A DNA stretch of 64,000 nt from Paenibacillaceae bacterium GAS479 (GCA_900105225.1 LT629764.1:3864501-3928500); one strand, 5' to 3'; counted from the first letter of the stretch, positions 27,178 through 37,050 are shown. Program-made: numbers and translations. Notes: generated by a model from the sequence alone, not told the origin.

Positions 27178-28017
27178 ATGCACAGACCACAAAGCAATGG
27201 ACTTAAGACGCTGGGGAAGTATTTGATATTAACGGTTGCTCTTGCCTTGTTTGTCGGACCGCTGATCTGGATGCTCTCTACGATGTTAAAAACAAAGGCC
27301 GAGACGTATGAGTTCCCGCCATCGATCATCCCAAATCCGATTACGGTTGAATCGTTCGAAAGACTGTTCTCTGTCCAGCCTTTAATGTGGACATGGATCG
27401 GGAATTCCTTTACCATCTCAATTCTGATCGTAATTGGTGCGGTCGTCTCCAGTTCGATCGTAGCGTACGGCTTCTCCCGTTTCCAGACGAGACATAGGAA
27501 ATATCTCTTTCCTATCGTGCTCGCTACGCTGATGATCCCTCCTTCTATTATGATGATTCCTTCTTATGTACTGTTCACCAAGCTGGACTGGATCGATACG
27601 TGGTTGCCGCTCATTGTACCTGCTTGGCTCGGAGGAGCGTACTACATCTTCCTATTCCGCCAATTTTTCATGACGATTCCCCATGAGCTGGACGAAGCAA
27701 CCTATCTCGATGGAGGTGGACGCTGGGTTGTTTACTCAAAAGTAATCATGCCGCTGTCCAAACCGATTGTCGTAACGACAGTAATTTTCGCTTTCGTCAA
27801 TTCCTGGCTGGACTTCCTCGGTCCGTTCCTTTATCTGAAGGACAACGCGAAGTTTACGCTCAGTGTCGGTCTGCAGCTGCTCATCGGACAAACCAGCCAA
27901 GACCTGCCTTCGTTGTCGGCGGGTGCATTTATCAGCATTATTCCCATCGCCCTACTGTTCCTGTTCGCGCAACGGTATATCGTTGAGGGGGTGGTGCTGA
28001 CCGGTTCGAAAGGGTAG
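27178..28017 (+). CDS. ABC sugar transporter permease (MalG/UgpE type)
   Basis: This 279-residue partner permease has six helices, the segment FVGPLIWMLSTMLKTKAE near the N-terminus, and an EAA loop DEATYLDGGGRWVVYSKVIM. It ends with the usual FLFAQRYIVEGVVLTGSKG. The ATG at 27178 has AGGAGG eight bases upstream; the track-style start at 27148 would lie inside the preceding gene. It pairs with the upstream permease in a CUT1-type importer. Confidence 0.92.
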   Translation: MHRPQSNGLKTLGKYLILTVALALFVGPLIWMLSTMLKTKAETYEFPPSIIPNPITVESFERLFSVQPLMWTWIGNSFTISILIVIGAVVSSSIVAYGFSRFQTRHRKYLFPIVLATLMIPPSIMMIPSYVLFTKLDWIDTWLPLIVPAWLGGAYYIFLFRQFFMTIPHELDEATYLDGGGRWVVYSKVIMPLSKPIVVTTVIFAFVNSWLDFLGPFLYLKDNAKFTLSVGLQLLIGQTSQDLPSLSAGAFISIIPIALLFLFAQRYIVEGVVLTGSKG

Positions 28018-28074
28018 AAAGATGGGCAAAAAAGTACTGTTTTGTTTTCAAATGAAACTAAAGGGGACCTATGC

Positions 28075-29448
28075 ATGAAAACAAATGGAAAAATCAGTCT
28101 GCTCGCTCTAACCATGTCGATCGCTCTTGTTGCTGCAGGATGCGGATCGAACAATAATTCGAACTCCAGCAACAACTCGGCTCCTGCTACTAATGCGGGA
28201 ACGGAAAACACAGCGGCAACTCCTGCAAAGGAGGCAGAGCCGGTAACGATTACTTATTCCCAATGGGGAACAGCGGAAGAGCTGCAACGTACGCAGGAAC
28301 TGCTCGACAAATTTATGGCGGCCAATAAAGGCATAACCGTCAAAATGGAAGGCAAAGACTGGGGCAGCTACTGGGATGGATTGACGGCAAATGCGGCTGG
28401 CGGAACGCTGCCTGATGTATTCAAAACCAGCTTCGCTTTCATTGAAAAGTATGCTGAGCTCGGGATTTTCAAAGAGCTCGACGGACCGCTTAAAGACGCC
28501 GGTTTTGATATGAATAACTTCGATCCAAGCTTGCTCGGTCTTCATAAGTACAAGGACAAGCAAGTGTCGCTGCCAATCGATGCCAACGTCATTGTATGGT
28601 ATTACAACAAGAAGCTTTTCAGCGATCCAAAAACGAATCCTAAAGGTGCAAAAGAGCCTTCCCTTGAGCCTACCTGGGCCGAAATTGAAGAAATTGCAAC
28701 CAAGATGACGTTGGACAAAAACGGTAAAAACCCGGGTGAAGCTGGGTTCGACGCCAAAAACATCGTTCAATGGGGCATGTCAATTTCTCCAGGCTCGACG
28801 ATAGACTGGTTCCTTGAGCCTGAGCTATGGTCCAACAACGCCAAGCTGGTCAACGATGACGGTTCGCTTGCACTGGACACTCCGGAAGCGAAGGAAGTTA
28901 TGGACTACTTCATCGACATCACGAAGAACAAAAAGATCAACACGACGCCAGCTCAAATCGAAGGCCTCGGCGGTCAAGTCGGCCTGGCGATCAGTACGGG
29001 TAAAGTAGCGATGAACCCGGGCGGCAACTGGAACATCAACAACTTCAAAGAAGCTAAAACCGAATACGGCACTACGTACCTGCCGAAGTTTAAAGAAACA
29101 AAAACGGTCGTTCAACCGGCTGGTATGGCAGTAAGCTCCTCCACTAAAAACGAAGAAGCCGCTTACAAGCTGTTGGCTTGGTTGGCAGGTCCTGAAGGGC
29201 AAACGGAGCTAGCTAATCAAGGTTATTCGATCCCAGCTAACAAAGCGGCTGCAGATGCGTATATCGCAACGGCAGGTGAGGCGAACAAGATCTTCCTGGA
29301 CGCACAGAAATTCGGCATTATTTCTCCATTCACGGTTAAGAAAACCGATCTTGTGTGGACTTACGGTGAGCAATCGCTGAAGCTGCCGCTTGCTGGCGAA
29401 GGAAATTTGGATGCTGCATTGAAGGATCTGGCATCAAAAATGAAATAA
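28075..29448 (+). CDS. extracellular sugar-binding lipoprotein
   Basis: This 457-residue protein has a lipoprotein signal peptide (lipobox VAAGC) and an Asn/Ser-rich spacer before a family 1 solute-binding fold: ITYSQWGTAEELQRTQELLD, LPIDANVIVWYYNKKLF, MNPGGNWNINNFKEA, LAWLAGPEGQTEL. It would capture oligosaccharides at the cell surface and deliver them to the two permeases upstream. ATG 28075 follows AAAGGGGA; the start at 28042 is out of place for a signal peptide. A terminator follows. Placing the binding protein last is less common than placing it first. Confidence 0.92.
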   Translation: MKTNGKISLLALTMSIALVAAGCGSNNNSNSSNNSAPATNAGTENTAATPAKEAEPVTITYSQWGTAEELQRTQELLDKFMAANKGITVKMEGKDWGSYWDGLTANAAGGTLPDVFKTSFAFIEKYAELGIFKELDGPLKDAGFDMNNFDPSLLGLHKYKDKQVSLPIDANVIVWYYNKKLFSDPKTNPKGAKEPSLEPTWAEIEEIATKMTLDKNGKNPGEAGFDAKNIVQWGMSISPGSTIDWFLEPELWSNNAKLVNDDGSLALDTPEAKEVMDYFIDITKNKKINTTPAQIEGLGGQVGLAISTGKVAMNPGGNWNINNFKEAKTEYGTTYLPKFKETKTVVQPAGMAVSSSTKNEEAAYKLLAWLAGPEGQTELANQGYSIPANKAAADAYIATAGEANKIFLDAQKFGIISPFTVKKTDLVWTYGEQSLKLPLAGEGNLDAALKDLASKMK

Positions 29449-29461
29449 ACTTTTACGCTTA

Positions 29462-29495
29462 AAGAAGGAAGCTGCAAGTGCTTCCTTCTTTCATC
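29462..29495 (+). terminator. Rho-independent terminator
   Basis: AAGAAGGAAGC and GCTTCCTTCTT form an eleven-pair stem with a T-rich tail. It ends the transporter operon before the regulator gene. Confidence 0.8.
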
Positions 29496-29560
29496 ATATT
29501 AGGGGATGGCTGCACCACAACGGGTGAAAAGTGGTGTTCCAATACATGGAAAATGGGAAG

Positions 29561-29603
29561 TTGACAAGGTATGGTAGTGATTATAGAATGAATTGCAACG
29601 CAA
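29561..29603 (+). promoter_or_regulatory. promoter and possible autoregulatory operator
   Basis: TTGACA (29561-29566), a 17-base spacer and TAGAAT (29584-29589). TTGCAACGCAA at 29593-29603 is an inverted repeat (TTGC/GCAA) at the transcript start, similar in ends to TTGGCGCAA. TTTGCCCCAAA follows at 29606. Both could be sites for the LacI-type protein itself. Confidence 0.55.
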
Positions 29604-29642
29604 AGTTTGCCCCAAAAGATTTAAGGGACCTTGGATTGATGA

Positions 29643-30695
<1,053 letters not shown>

Positions 30696-30728
30696 CACGG
30701 CATTGTAACGCCTCATGTTTGCGTGCCA

Positions 30729-30737
30729 TGTTATAAT
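30729..30737 (+). promoter_or_regulatory. extended -10 promoter
   Basis: TGTTATAAT contains TG, one base, then a perfect TATAAT. A TTGACA at 30692 is too far away (34 bases) to be its -35. It would drive the DUF423 gene. Confidence 0.45.
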
Positions 30738-30787
30738 ATCGGCAGTCCGTTCCTAATAGGAACGATAGAAGAGGGAGCCCTGCCGAT

Positions 30788-31171
30788 ATGTTTCCCCGTT
30801 ATATCTCTTATGGCGCGGTACACGCGCTCATAGCCGTTGCTCTCGGAGCGTTTGGTGCTCACGGCTTGAAAGACCGTTTGGATTCCGACATGTTAGCTGT
30901 ATTTGAGACTGGTGTACGTTATCAGATGTACCATGCGATCGCGTTAATGATCATTGCCCTTGCCGCTAGTCGACTCGGCGACCGGAAGGGGCTGCGAGTC
31001 GGAGGACGCCTGATCAACGTCGGTATTTTTGTTTTCTCCGGTAGCCTCTATGTACTTAGTCTGAGCGGAGTAAAATGGCTAGGTGCTATCACCCCCATTG
31101 GCGGTGTTTGTTTCATTGCCGGGTGGGCGATTTTTGCTTACAGCGCTTGGAAGGCTCGCGACAACAGTTGA
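30788..31171 (+). CDS. DUF423 membrane protein (YwdK-like)
   Basis: This 127-residue protein has four membrane helices. Family landmarks are GAVHALIAVALGAFGAHGLK, FETGVRYQMYHAIALM and SGSLYVLSLSG near the third helix, then ITPIGGVCFIAGW. The DUF423 family is conserved widely; its function is unknown. GAGGGAGC precedes the ATG. It is monocistronic, with its own promoter and a strong bidirectional terminator. Confidence 0.88.
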   Translation: MFPRYISYGAVHALIAVALGAFGAHGLKDRLDSDMLAVFETGVRYQMYHAIALMIIALAASRLGDRKGLRVGGRLINVGIFVFSGSLYVLSLSGVKWLGAITPIGGVCFIAGWAIFAYSAWKARDNS

Positions 31172-31189
31172 GCTAATTGCCAATAGCGC

Positions 31190-31246
31190 AAAAAGAACCT
31201 GTATGGGATAGGCTGAACTGCCTATCCCATACAGGTTCTTTTTTGT
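31190..31246. terminator. strong bidirectional terminator
   Basis: AAAAAGAACCTGTATGGGAT plus AGGC pairs perfectly with GCCTATCCCATACAGGTTCT plus TTTT around TGAACT. It serves DUF423 on the plus strand and the hypothetical gene on the minus strand. Confidence 0.9.
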
Positions 31247-31297
31247 TCTCGGTCTTAGTATTACGATTAGAGACTTTTGGTGCAAAGTATGAGGTTA

Positions 31298-31822
31298 CTA
31301 CAACACGAAATCATCAATTTCCCCGATGCTGAACGTGTACACTTGCTTCTCGTCTACATGGTAGACGGTCAAAAGTCCTGTCTCCTCATCCAAGTTGATA
31401 ATGCGGCACGGGACGCTCAGTTGTACGCCTTTTCCGCGATTGATGCTGAGCCGTACGAGCCTTCCATCCTCAAGGCAGCATCGAATCATATCGAGAGCGA
31501 GATTTTTCAGGCCTTGATCGGGAGAAGTGGCGGTAGCTTCAGTAGTAGGGATAAGCTCAGCAGAATTAGATATAACTTCAGGAACAGCAGTAGGGATAAA
31601 CTGAGGAACAACCTCCGCTGCTGCGGCAACTCCAATGTTAGGTGTAACGGCAGGTTCCTCTGAAATGGAGAAACCGATGAGTGAACCTTTGCCTAAGCGG
31701 TATCGGCTGAGTCCAGCAGTGTCCAGCAGCTGCTTGAGCAGCACTTCTGCCTCGTCGTGGTTATGCGCCTCGATGACAAGGTCAGTCTGGAAGGAATAGG
31801 TACGAAGACCTTTGTCTTTCAT
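31298..31822 (-). CDS. hypothetical protein
   Basis: I do not recognise this 174-residue protein. The first part (LRTYSFQTDLVIEAHNHDEA ... LLDTAGLSRYRLG) looks like a small alpha/beta domain. A low-complexity Ala/Pro/Thr stretch follows (about residues 62-103), and then a beta-rich C-terminal domain (VQLSVPCRIINLDEETGLLT; VYHVDEKQVYTFSIGEIDDF). No signal peptide or membrane helix is present. It is divergent from the YunC gene, with the tandem-repeat region between them. Confidence 0.6.
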   Translation of the reverse strand: MKDKGLRTYSFQTDLVIEAHNHDEAEVLLKQLLDTAGLSRYRLGKGSLIGFSISEEPAVTPNIGVAAAAEVVPQFIPTAVPEVISNSAELIPTTEATATSPDQGLKNLALDMIRCCLEDGRLVRLSINRGKGVQLSVPCRIINLDEETGLLTVYHVDEKQVYTFSIGEIDDFVL

Positions 31823-32057
31823 AGTATGTTATAGTTCCCCCGAACGTTAATATAATAATAAACTAACTATATCATCGGAATTGTTGATTACATAGTCCTA
31901 TTTTTTGATGTTTGGTAGGTCGGCGGAGGTTTTGGTACAACGGAGACGCGTCAGTTTGTCAGATCTATTTAAAAAGCTATTATTTTGGCTATCTACGGGG
32001 TTGTTCAAGCTGTTTCAGGCTAACAGATCTAACGGATCTAAATCTAACTAAGGCCGA

Positions 32058-32351
32058 ATTAGCGGATACGAACCGCCAACCCACTCCTGCCGAATTACAT
32101 GATTGTGCCGCTGAAGTTGGTGTTGGCTCATGCAAGTAACTTTTGTTACTTGATTGCGTCGCGGCGACGGTTGTTGGCTGAAGCAAGTAACTTTTGTTAC
32201 TTGGTTGCGTCGCGGCAGCGGTTGTTGGCTGAAGCAAGTAACTTTTGTTACTTGGTATTGCCGCCGCGACGGGTTTCAGTGCATTCAAGTAGATTTGGTT
32301 ACTTGGTTCTTATTAGCGAATACAGCCAACAACTCACTCCTGCCAAATAGC
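32058..32351. repeat. 51-bp tandem repeats with internal hairpins
   Basis: Three units with a period of exactly 51 bases begin at 32122, 32173 and 32224 (each opening GTTGGCT). Each contains CAAGTAACTTTTGTTACTTG, a perfect eight-pair hairpin, and a GCGTCGCGGC-type segment. A fourth, degenerate hairpin lies near 32285. Similar outer segments (TTAGCGRATACR...CACTCCTGCC) flank the array at 32058 and 32313. Since 51 is a multiple of three, both strands show 17-residue repeats, but no ribosome site supports translation. The array fills most of the 600-base gap between the genes at 31822 and 32424. Confidence 0.75.
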
Positions 32352-32423
32352 ACAGAGCCTACACCAACTGGCTCCCGGCACGCATAAGATGTGGGAGTGC
32401 GGTTGGAAGGAGGTAGGCGGACG

Positions 32424-32741
32424 ATGATGCAATTGATTCCGATCCCGCTGGGAGATGGACTTACAGCGCTAGGGGTAGAGGTTAAGCTGCCCAAGACGAC
32501 GCTTCTCGCGATATCGACGGAAAAAGGCTATATAATGTGTGGAGCTTTAGATGTCGCGTTGTTCGATAGTAACCCTAAGCTCAAGGAACGCGGTGTGCTG
32601 GCTGCCCGGGCAGTTGGTGTGCGGACGCTTCAGGAGCTGCTCGACGCGCCGCTGGAGTCAGTGACCGATGCGGCTCAAGCGGCGGGGTTGTCGGTGGGAA
32701 TGAAAGGGCTGGACGCAGTGCGTAGGCTCGCTGCTCTATAA
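32424..32741 (+). CDS. YunC family (DUF1805) protein
   Basis: This 105-residue protein matches YunC: GVEVKLPKTTLLAISTEKGY, IMCGALDVALFDSNPKLKER, and ARAVGVRTLQELLDAPLESV. The family has a known compact alpha/beta fold and unknown function. AAGGAGGT lies nine bases before ATG 32424; a second ATG follows immediately. It is closed by its own terminator. Confidence 0.88.
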   Translation: MMQLIPIPLGDGLTALGVEVKLPKTTLLAISTEKGYIMCGALDVALFDSNPKLKERGVLAARAVGVRTLQELLDAPLESVTDAAQAAGLSVGMKGLDAVRRLAAL

Positions 32742-32756
32742 AGATTTTAGGTCAAA

Positions 32757-32807
32757 CAAAAAGGCGCCTGTCAATGCGGATGATCCGCAAAGCAGGCGCC
32801 TTTTTTG
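32757..32807 (+). terminator. Rho-independent terminator
   Basis: AAAAAGGCGCCTG pairs with CAGGCGCCTTTTTT, with an inner GCGGAT/ATCCGC stem. It ends the YunC gene. Confidence 0.88.
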
Positions 32808-32946
32808 CTGCGCTGATGACTCTAAAAAAAACTAACGAAAATGAGCGGCATTATTGAGCGTAGCATTCCATCTAGTTTTGGCTTCTAGCCATGGTTTCAG
32901 TCCTACTTCAAGAGATGCCTCTCAGCCCTGGTTTCGTTCCTGTGTT

Positions 32947-34035
32947 TCAGCCCTGTTTGAGTTCCTCAAACAGCTTTTTCAGGCTGTCGCCGTAAGGTGG
33001 GCGGATGACGCCTTTTTCCGTAATGATGGCCGTTACATACTCTGCCGGAGTCACATCGAAGGCCGGATTGAACACTTTGACGCCCTGAGGAGCGGTGCGT
33101 TTGCCGAAGCCCTCTGTCACTTCCTCGGCGTGGCGCTCCTCGATTGGAATTTCATCACCAGTCGGGGTATTCATATCAATAGTTGAAATCGGGCACGCGA
33201 CATAAAAAGGAATGCCATGCGCCTTGGCCAGCACTGCGACGCTGTAGGTGCCGATTTTGTTGGCGACATCGCCGTTCGCGGCGACGCGGTCAGTACCGAC
33301 AATGACTGCGTCTACCCAGCCTTTGTTCATCACCATGCCGGCCATATTGTCGCAAATAAGCGTCACGTCAACACCAGCCTGCTGTAGCTCAAACGCCGTT
33401 AGGCGAGCTCCCTGAAGCACTGGGCGCGTTTCATCGGCAAATACGCGTATATTCATGCCCCGCTCTTTGGCGAGATAAAATGGCGCAAGCGCCGTGCCAT
33501 ACTTGGCGGTCGCGAGGCCTCCGGCGTTGCAGTGCGTTAGCACGCCCATGCCATCGCGGAACAGCTCCAGTGCATGCTCGCCGATTTGGCGATTTGTTTC
33601 TTCATCCTCACTCTGGATAAGAATCGCTTCGTCAAGCAGCGCTTGTTTTGCTTCATCAAGCGGCGTTAGAGCTTCGGCAAGGGCGGAGGCGCGAGCTTTC
33701 ATACGGTCCAGTGCCCAGAACAGGTTAACTGCCGTTGGGCGGCTGGTCGCCAAATAATCGCCGGACTCCTGAACGCGGCCGAGCCAGGCTGCCAAGCTGT
33801 CGTCCGGTTCGCTTTGGCCTGGAAGGCCGCTACCAAGTACGAGGCCGTAAGCGGCAGCGATGCCGATTGCAGGTGCTCCGCGAACTTTCATATGACGGAT
33901 TGCATCCCATACGCCTTCAGCGTCGGTAAGTGGCAAGTAGACGGTCTCCTCCGGCAGCAGCCGTTGGTCGAGCAACTGCAGTTGGTTGCCGGCCCAGATC
34001 AAGGAGATCAGGCCGGGGTAGGTGCTATTGGTCAT
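32947..34035 (-). CDS. mtnA: 5-methylthioribose-1-phosphate isomerase
   Basis: The 362-residue enzyme converts 5-methylthioribose 1-phosphate to the ribulose form in the methionine salvage pathway. It is in the cytosol. Landmarks are [40 protein letters not shown], the catalytic Cys in [14 protein letters not shown], and the Asp in [18 protein letters not shown]. Length fits the family. GGAGGT precedes the ATG. It lies 113 bases downstream of mtnK on the same strand, and together they remove methylthioribose. The later salvage enzymes (mtnB, mtnD and others) are not in the window. Confidence 0.95.
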   Translation of the reverse strand: MTNSTYPGLISLIWAGNQLQLLDQRLLPEETVYLPLTDAEGVWDAIRHMKVRGAPAIGIAAAYGLVLGSGLPGQSEPDDSLAAWLGRVQESGDYLATSRPTAVNLFWALDRMKARASALAEALTPLDEAKQALLDEAILIQSEDEETNRQIGEHALELFRDGMGVLTHCNAGGLATAKYGTALAPFYLAKERGMNIRVFADETRPVLQGARLTAFELQQAGVDVTLICDNMAGMVMNKGWVDAVIVGTDRVAANGDVANKIGTYSVAVLAKAHGIPFYVACPISTIDMNTPTGDEIPIEERHAEEVTEGFGKRTAPQGVKVFNPAFDVTPAEYVTAIITEKGVIRPPYGDSLKKLFEELKQG

Positions 34036-34148
34036 GATAGTAATACCTCCAGTCTTTCATTGGGACAAAGGGATTGCGGAAAAGCCGGGAACGGCTGAGA
34101 TTAACAGAAGCAACAGAAGCAACAGCTACTCTATCAGTTTTCCGCTTC

Positions 34149-35360
34149 TTAGCGGGCAGCTGCGGTAAAGGCGATATCGATAATCTGCTCGATGGAGCGA
34201 ATAGTCCGGTTCTGGCGGATCAGTTCTTTGCCGATTAAAAGACCAAGACGTTTAGCCCGCTCACGCGCAGCGTCATCCGGGATGGCGTCGAGATCGGCGA
34301 CATGGGCAAAGCCGACGATGCGCCGAACCATTTTGGCACCGGCGAAGCCGGCGGTATCCTGCAGGAGGCGGTCCATGTACATGTCCTGGTAGCCAGGTGC
34401 TTTGGAAAATACCGGGTCCTGACACTGCTCGTCCCACAAAGTACGGAACTTGGCGCTGAACTGCGTCCATGTGCCGCGCACGGCTTCCAGAAGGAACTCG
34501 CGGTACTCGCGGCGGGAAGCCTCGTCCTGGCTCCAATGCTCCTGGCCGGCGAAGTTCAGCAGCAGGTTGGCGATGACCGCTCCGATATCGAAGCCCATTG
34601 GGCCGTAAAAAGCAAACTCGGGATCAATTACTTTAGTCGATTCCGGCAAAGCGAAGATGCTTCCGGTATGAAGATCGCCGTGCAGCAATGCCTCGCCGCG
34701 AGTCAGGAATTTTTCACGCAGCAGGGCGATCTCGGTGAGCAACTCGTCGTCGCTGCGCAGAGCAGCGGCTTCATCGGCGATGGAATCCTCGTAGTTATTG
34801 CGCTCATGCTCGCGGTACGGCTCATCAAAGATGAGATCCTCCGTAATCTGGCAAAGCTCGACATTGACAAAAGATTGCTGGCGCAGCTTTTTCTCCTGTT
34901 GGCTCATGCCAAGATCGGAAGTGAAAAACAGCGTTTGAGCCAGGAAGGTAGAAATATCGCCAGCAAAGCGAGGGTACAAGGTCCGCTCCATCAGTCCTTT
35001 ACGCATAATAACATGACTGCTTAAATCCTCCATAACCGTGATAGCCTGCTCGTGATCGGTTAAGAACACTTGAGGCACCAAATCGGGAGCCAGAGCATGC
35101 TGGATTTTGAGCGCCTCCCCCTCGATGCGGGCGCGATCGATAGAAAGCGGCCAGGATTCTCCGAAAACTTTGACATATGGAAGGGCTTGTTTGATGATGA
35201 GGCCTTTGCCTGTGGCTGGCTCGGTAATATGAAACACGAGATTAAGATTGCCATCGCCGATTTCACGGCAGTGCAGATCGGCCCCCGGGGCAAATACGTT
35301 CTCGAATGAACGGGCGAGCTGAATGGCTTCGGCCTCGTTATAAGGATGGTAGCCTGGCAT
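34149..35360 (-). CDS. mtnK: 5-methylthioribose kinase
   Basis: This 403-residue kinase phosphorylates methylthioribose with ATP and makes the substrate of MtnA. It has an aminoglycoside-phosphotransferase-like fold: EIGDGNLNLVFHI near the N-terminus (nucleotide-binding loop), the catalytic segment LLHGDLHTGSIF, and the metal-binding VIDPEFAFYGPMGFDIGAVI. Length is as expected. Bacillus mtnKA is preceded by an S-box (SAM) riboswitch. Here only about 75-120 bases separate mtnK from the divergent DUF1802 gene, and I see no S-box. Confidence 0.95.
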   Translation of the reverse strand: MPGYHPYNEAEAIQLARSFENVFAPGADLHCREIGDGNLNLVFHITEPATGKGLIIKQALPYVKVFGESWPLSIDRARIEGEALKIQHALAPDLVPQVFLTDHEQAITVMEDLSSHVIMRKGLMERTLYPRFAGDISTFLAQTLFFTSDLGMSQQEKKLRQQSFVNVELCQITEDLIFDEPYREHERNNYEDSIADEAAALRSDDELLTEIALLREKFLTRGEALLHGDLHTGSIFALPESTKVIDPEFAFYGPMGFDIGAVIANLLLNFAGQEHWSQDEASRREYREFLLEAVRGTWTQFSAKFRTLWDEQCQDPVFSKAPGYQDMYMDRLLQDTAGFAGAKMVRRIVGFAHVADLDAIPDDAARERAKRLGLLIGKELIRQNRTIRSIEQIIDIAFTAAAR

Positions 35361-35434
35361 AATTAAAACCGCCTTTCCTGGTCATTATGATATGGATTAT
35401 AGCCCTTTTTTTTTCGACTTGAAATAGGTTGATT

Positions 35435-35443
35435 TGATATAAT
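35435..35443 (+). promoter_or_regulatory. extended -10 promoter
   Basis: TGATATAAT gives TG, one base and a perfect TATAAT. The transcript would start near 35450, so the ATG at 35452 would be leaderless, which favours a later start for the DUF1802 gene. Confidence 0.5.
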
Positions 35444-35481
35444 AGTACGATATGTGCAGGGACAAGGAGCGTGAGAGGCCA

Positions 35482-36114
35482 TTGAGCACGAAGGAGCAGT
35501 CTGAAGCTATGTCGAATGACGGTACAATTACAACTTCGCCGGCAGCGCTCAAGGAATGGGCGGTCACAGTGCGAGCCCTGGAGCAGGGCCGCCAGATCGT
35601 TGTGCTGCGCAAGGGCGGCATCTCAGAGGAGACGCGCAAGTTTCAGCTCGCAAGCAAAGACTTCTATTTAATGCCCGCTTACGAGCATCAGCGGCGAGAG
35701 TTGTTGAAGGAGGGCGACAAGGAGTTGCTGGACGAGGTGCTCGGTGAGTGGGAGGGACCGGAGGCCTCACATATCGTTATTTCCAGCCGGGCGCATGTTG
35801 CGGAGGACATCCTCATCACCGATCAGGAGGTGTTGGATCGTATCCGTGAGTTGCATATTTGGACCGACGACTTCGCGATGGAGAGGTTAAAATGGAAACG
35901 CCGCGATCCGTTGCATGTGCTGCTGCTTCGCGTGTACCGACTTCCACAGCCGCTTCAGCTTCCGATGGAGCCATCTTTTACCGGCTGTAAGTCGTGGATT
36001 GCTGCTGGTCCTCCCCTTGAGGCGGACGGGGCTAACCCGGTACTTGACGACGAAGAATTCGAGCGGCGCTGCTCTGAGATCAGATGCTTGTTGAGAACAG
36101 ACGGCGAACATTGA
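35482..36114 (+). CDS. DUF1802 family protein
   Basis: The product (210 residues from TTG 35482) has the DUF1802 layout: ALKEWAVTVRALEQGRQIVV, LRKGGISEETRKFQL, YLMPAYEHQ, and the C-terminal half with LLRVYRLPQPLQLP and SWIAAG. Function is unknown. The TTG is preferred because GAGAGG is five bases upstream and the promoter's predicted start leaves no leader for ATG 35452; ATG 35509 is also possible. It is divergent from mtnK and lies upstream of the suf operon, 157 bases before sufC. Confidence 0.75.
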   Translation: MSTKEQSEAMSNDGTITTSPAALKEWAVTVRALEQGRQIVVLRKGGISEETRKFQLASKDFYLMPAYEHQRRELLKEGDKELLDEVLGEWEGPEASHIVISSRAHVAEDILITDQEVLDRIRELHIWTDDFAMERLKWKRRDPLHVLLLRVYRLPQPLQLPMEPSFTGCKSWIAAGPPLEADGANPVLDDEEFERRCSEIRCLLRTDGEH

Positions 36115-36128
36115 TTTGTAACGAGTTT

Positions 36129-36168
36129 TATACTAAAATTATTATTGAGAATCATTGAGAATCAATTT
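36129..36168 (+). promoter_or_regulatory. possible Fur-like operator and -10 before sufC
   Basis: TATACT at 36129-36134 could be a -10 box. Just after it, ATTGAGAATC is repeated in tandem (36143-36162, period ten) and followed by AATT. GAGAATCATT is a common part of Fur boxes, but the dyad match to the Fur consensus is only partial. The suf genes being iron-regulated would make sense. Confidence 0.35.
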
Positions 36169-36270
36169 CCGTTTCCATTCCCGTTCGGATGGAAAGGATT
36201 GAGGATATCGAATACCGCTTGCCCGCATCATGCGGCAAGTACTTATATGTCGAAGGGAGCAATTTTCAAT

Positions 36271-37050
36271 ATGGCAACGCAATTCACGATTGAAGGACTC
36301 AAGGCAGAGATCGAAGGCAAGGAAATTCTTAAGGGGCTTAGCCTCAGCATGAAGGGCGGAGAGATCCACGCGATCATGGGCCCGAACGGTACAGGTAAAA
36401 GTACGCTGGCCTCCGCACTGATGGGTCATCCAAAGTATGAAGTGACTGCTGGCACCGCTGAGCTGAACGGCGAAGATGTACTGGAGATGGGCGTCGATGA
36501 GCGCGCTCTGGCTGGTCTTTTCCTGGCAATGCAGTACCCGAGCGAAATCTCAGGTGTTACGAACTCCGACTTCCTGCGCAGTGCGATTAACGCACGTCGT
36601 GAGGAAGGCAATGAGATCAGCCTGATCAAGTTCATCCGTCAAATGGAAGGCAAGATGAAGGAGCTTGAGATGAACCCTGAGTTCGCTCACCGCTACCTGA
36701 ACGAAGGCTTCTCCGGCGGCGAAAAGAAACGTAACGAGATTCTGCAGATGATGCTGTTGGATCCGAAGGTCGTTATTCTTGACGAAATCGACTCCGGTCT
36801 CGACATTGATGCGCTCAAAGTTGTTGCCCAAGGCGTCAACGCTATGCGTGCCGACGACCGTGCATTCCTTATCATCACTCACTATCAGCGCCTGCTCAAC
36901 TATGTAAAACCAGATTTCGTACACGTAATGATGCAAGGCCGCATCGTCAAGTCCGGCGGACCGGAGCTGGCGGAGCGCCTTGAGGCAGAAGGTTATGACT
37001 GGGTCAAGGCTGAGCTCGGTATCGTAGACGAAACAGTCGGCCAGGCCTAA
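36271..37050 (+). CDS. sufC: Fe-S assembly ATPase SufC
   Basis: This 259-residue ABC-type ATPase powers the SufBCD scaffold that builds iron-sulphur clusters in the cytosol. Walker A is GPNGTGKST at residues 37-45, the signature is FSGGEKKRNE, and Walker B is VVILDEIDSGLD, followed by the switch His in IITHYQRLLNY. Start at ATG 36271 with AAGGGAG eleven bases upstream; the longer frame from 36145 has no support. It is the first gene of sufC-D-S-U-B, the normal Firmicute order. Confidence 0.96.
   Translation: MATQFTIEGLKAEIEGKEILKGLSLSMKGGEIHAIMGPNGTGKSTLASALMGHPKYEVTAGTAELNGEDVLEMGVDERALAGLFLAMQYPSEISGVTNSDFLRSAINARREEGNEISLIKFIRQMEGKMKELEMNPEFAHRYLNEGFSGGEKKRNEILQMMLLDPKVVILDEIDSGLDIDALKVVAQGVNAMRADDRAFLIITHYQRLLNYVKPDFVHVMMQGRIVKSGGPELAERLEAEGYDWVKAELGIVDETVGQA

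Noticed and set aside
31989-32288. 99-residue minus-strand protein made of 17-residue repeats
   Set aside because: No ribosome site, and the opposite strand shows an equally open repeated frame; the pattern comes from the 51-base period.
32058-32351. CRISPR array
   Set aside because: Only three to four units, the whole 51 bases repeat with no unique spacers, and no cas genes are present.
34302-35024. 240-residue plus-strand frame opposite mtnK
   Set aside because: Fully inside mtnK, no recognisable family and no ribosome site.
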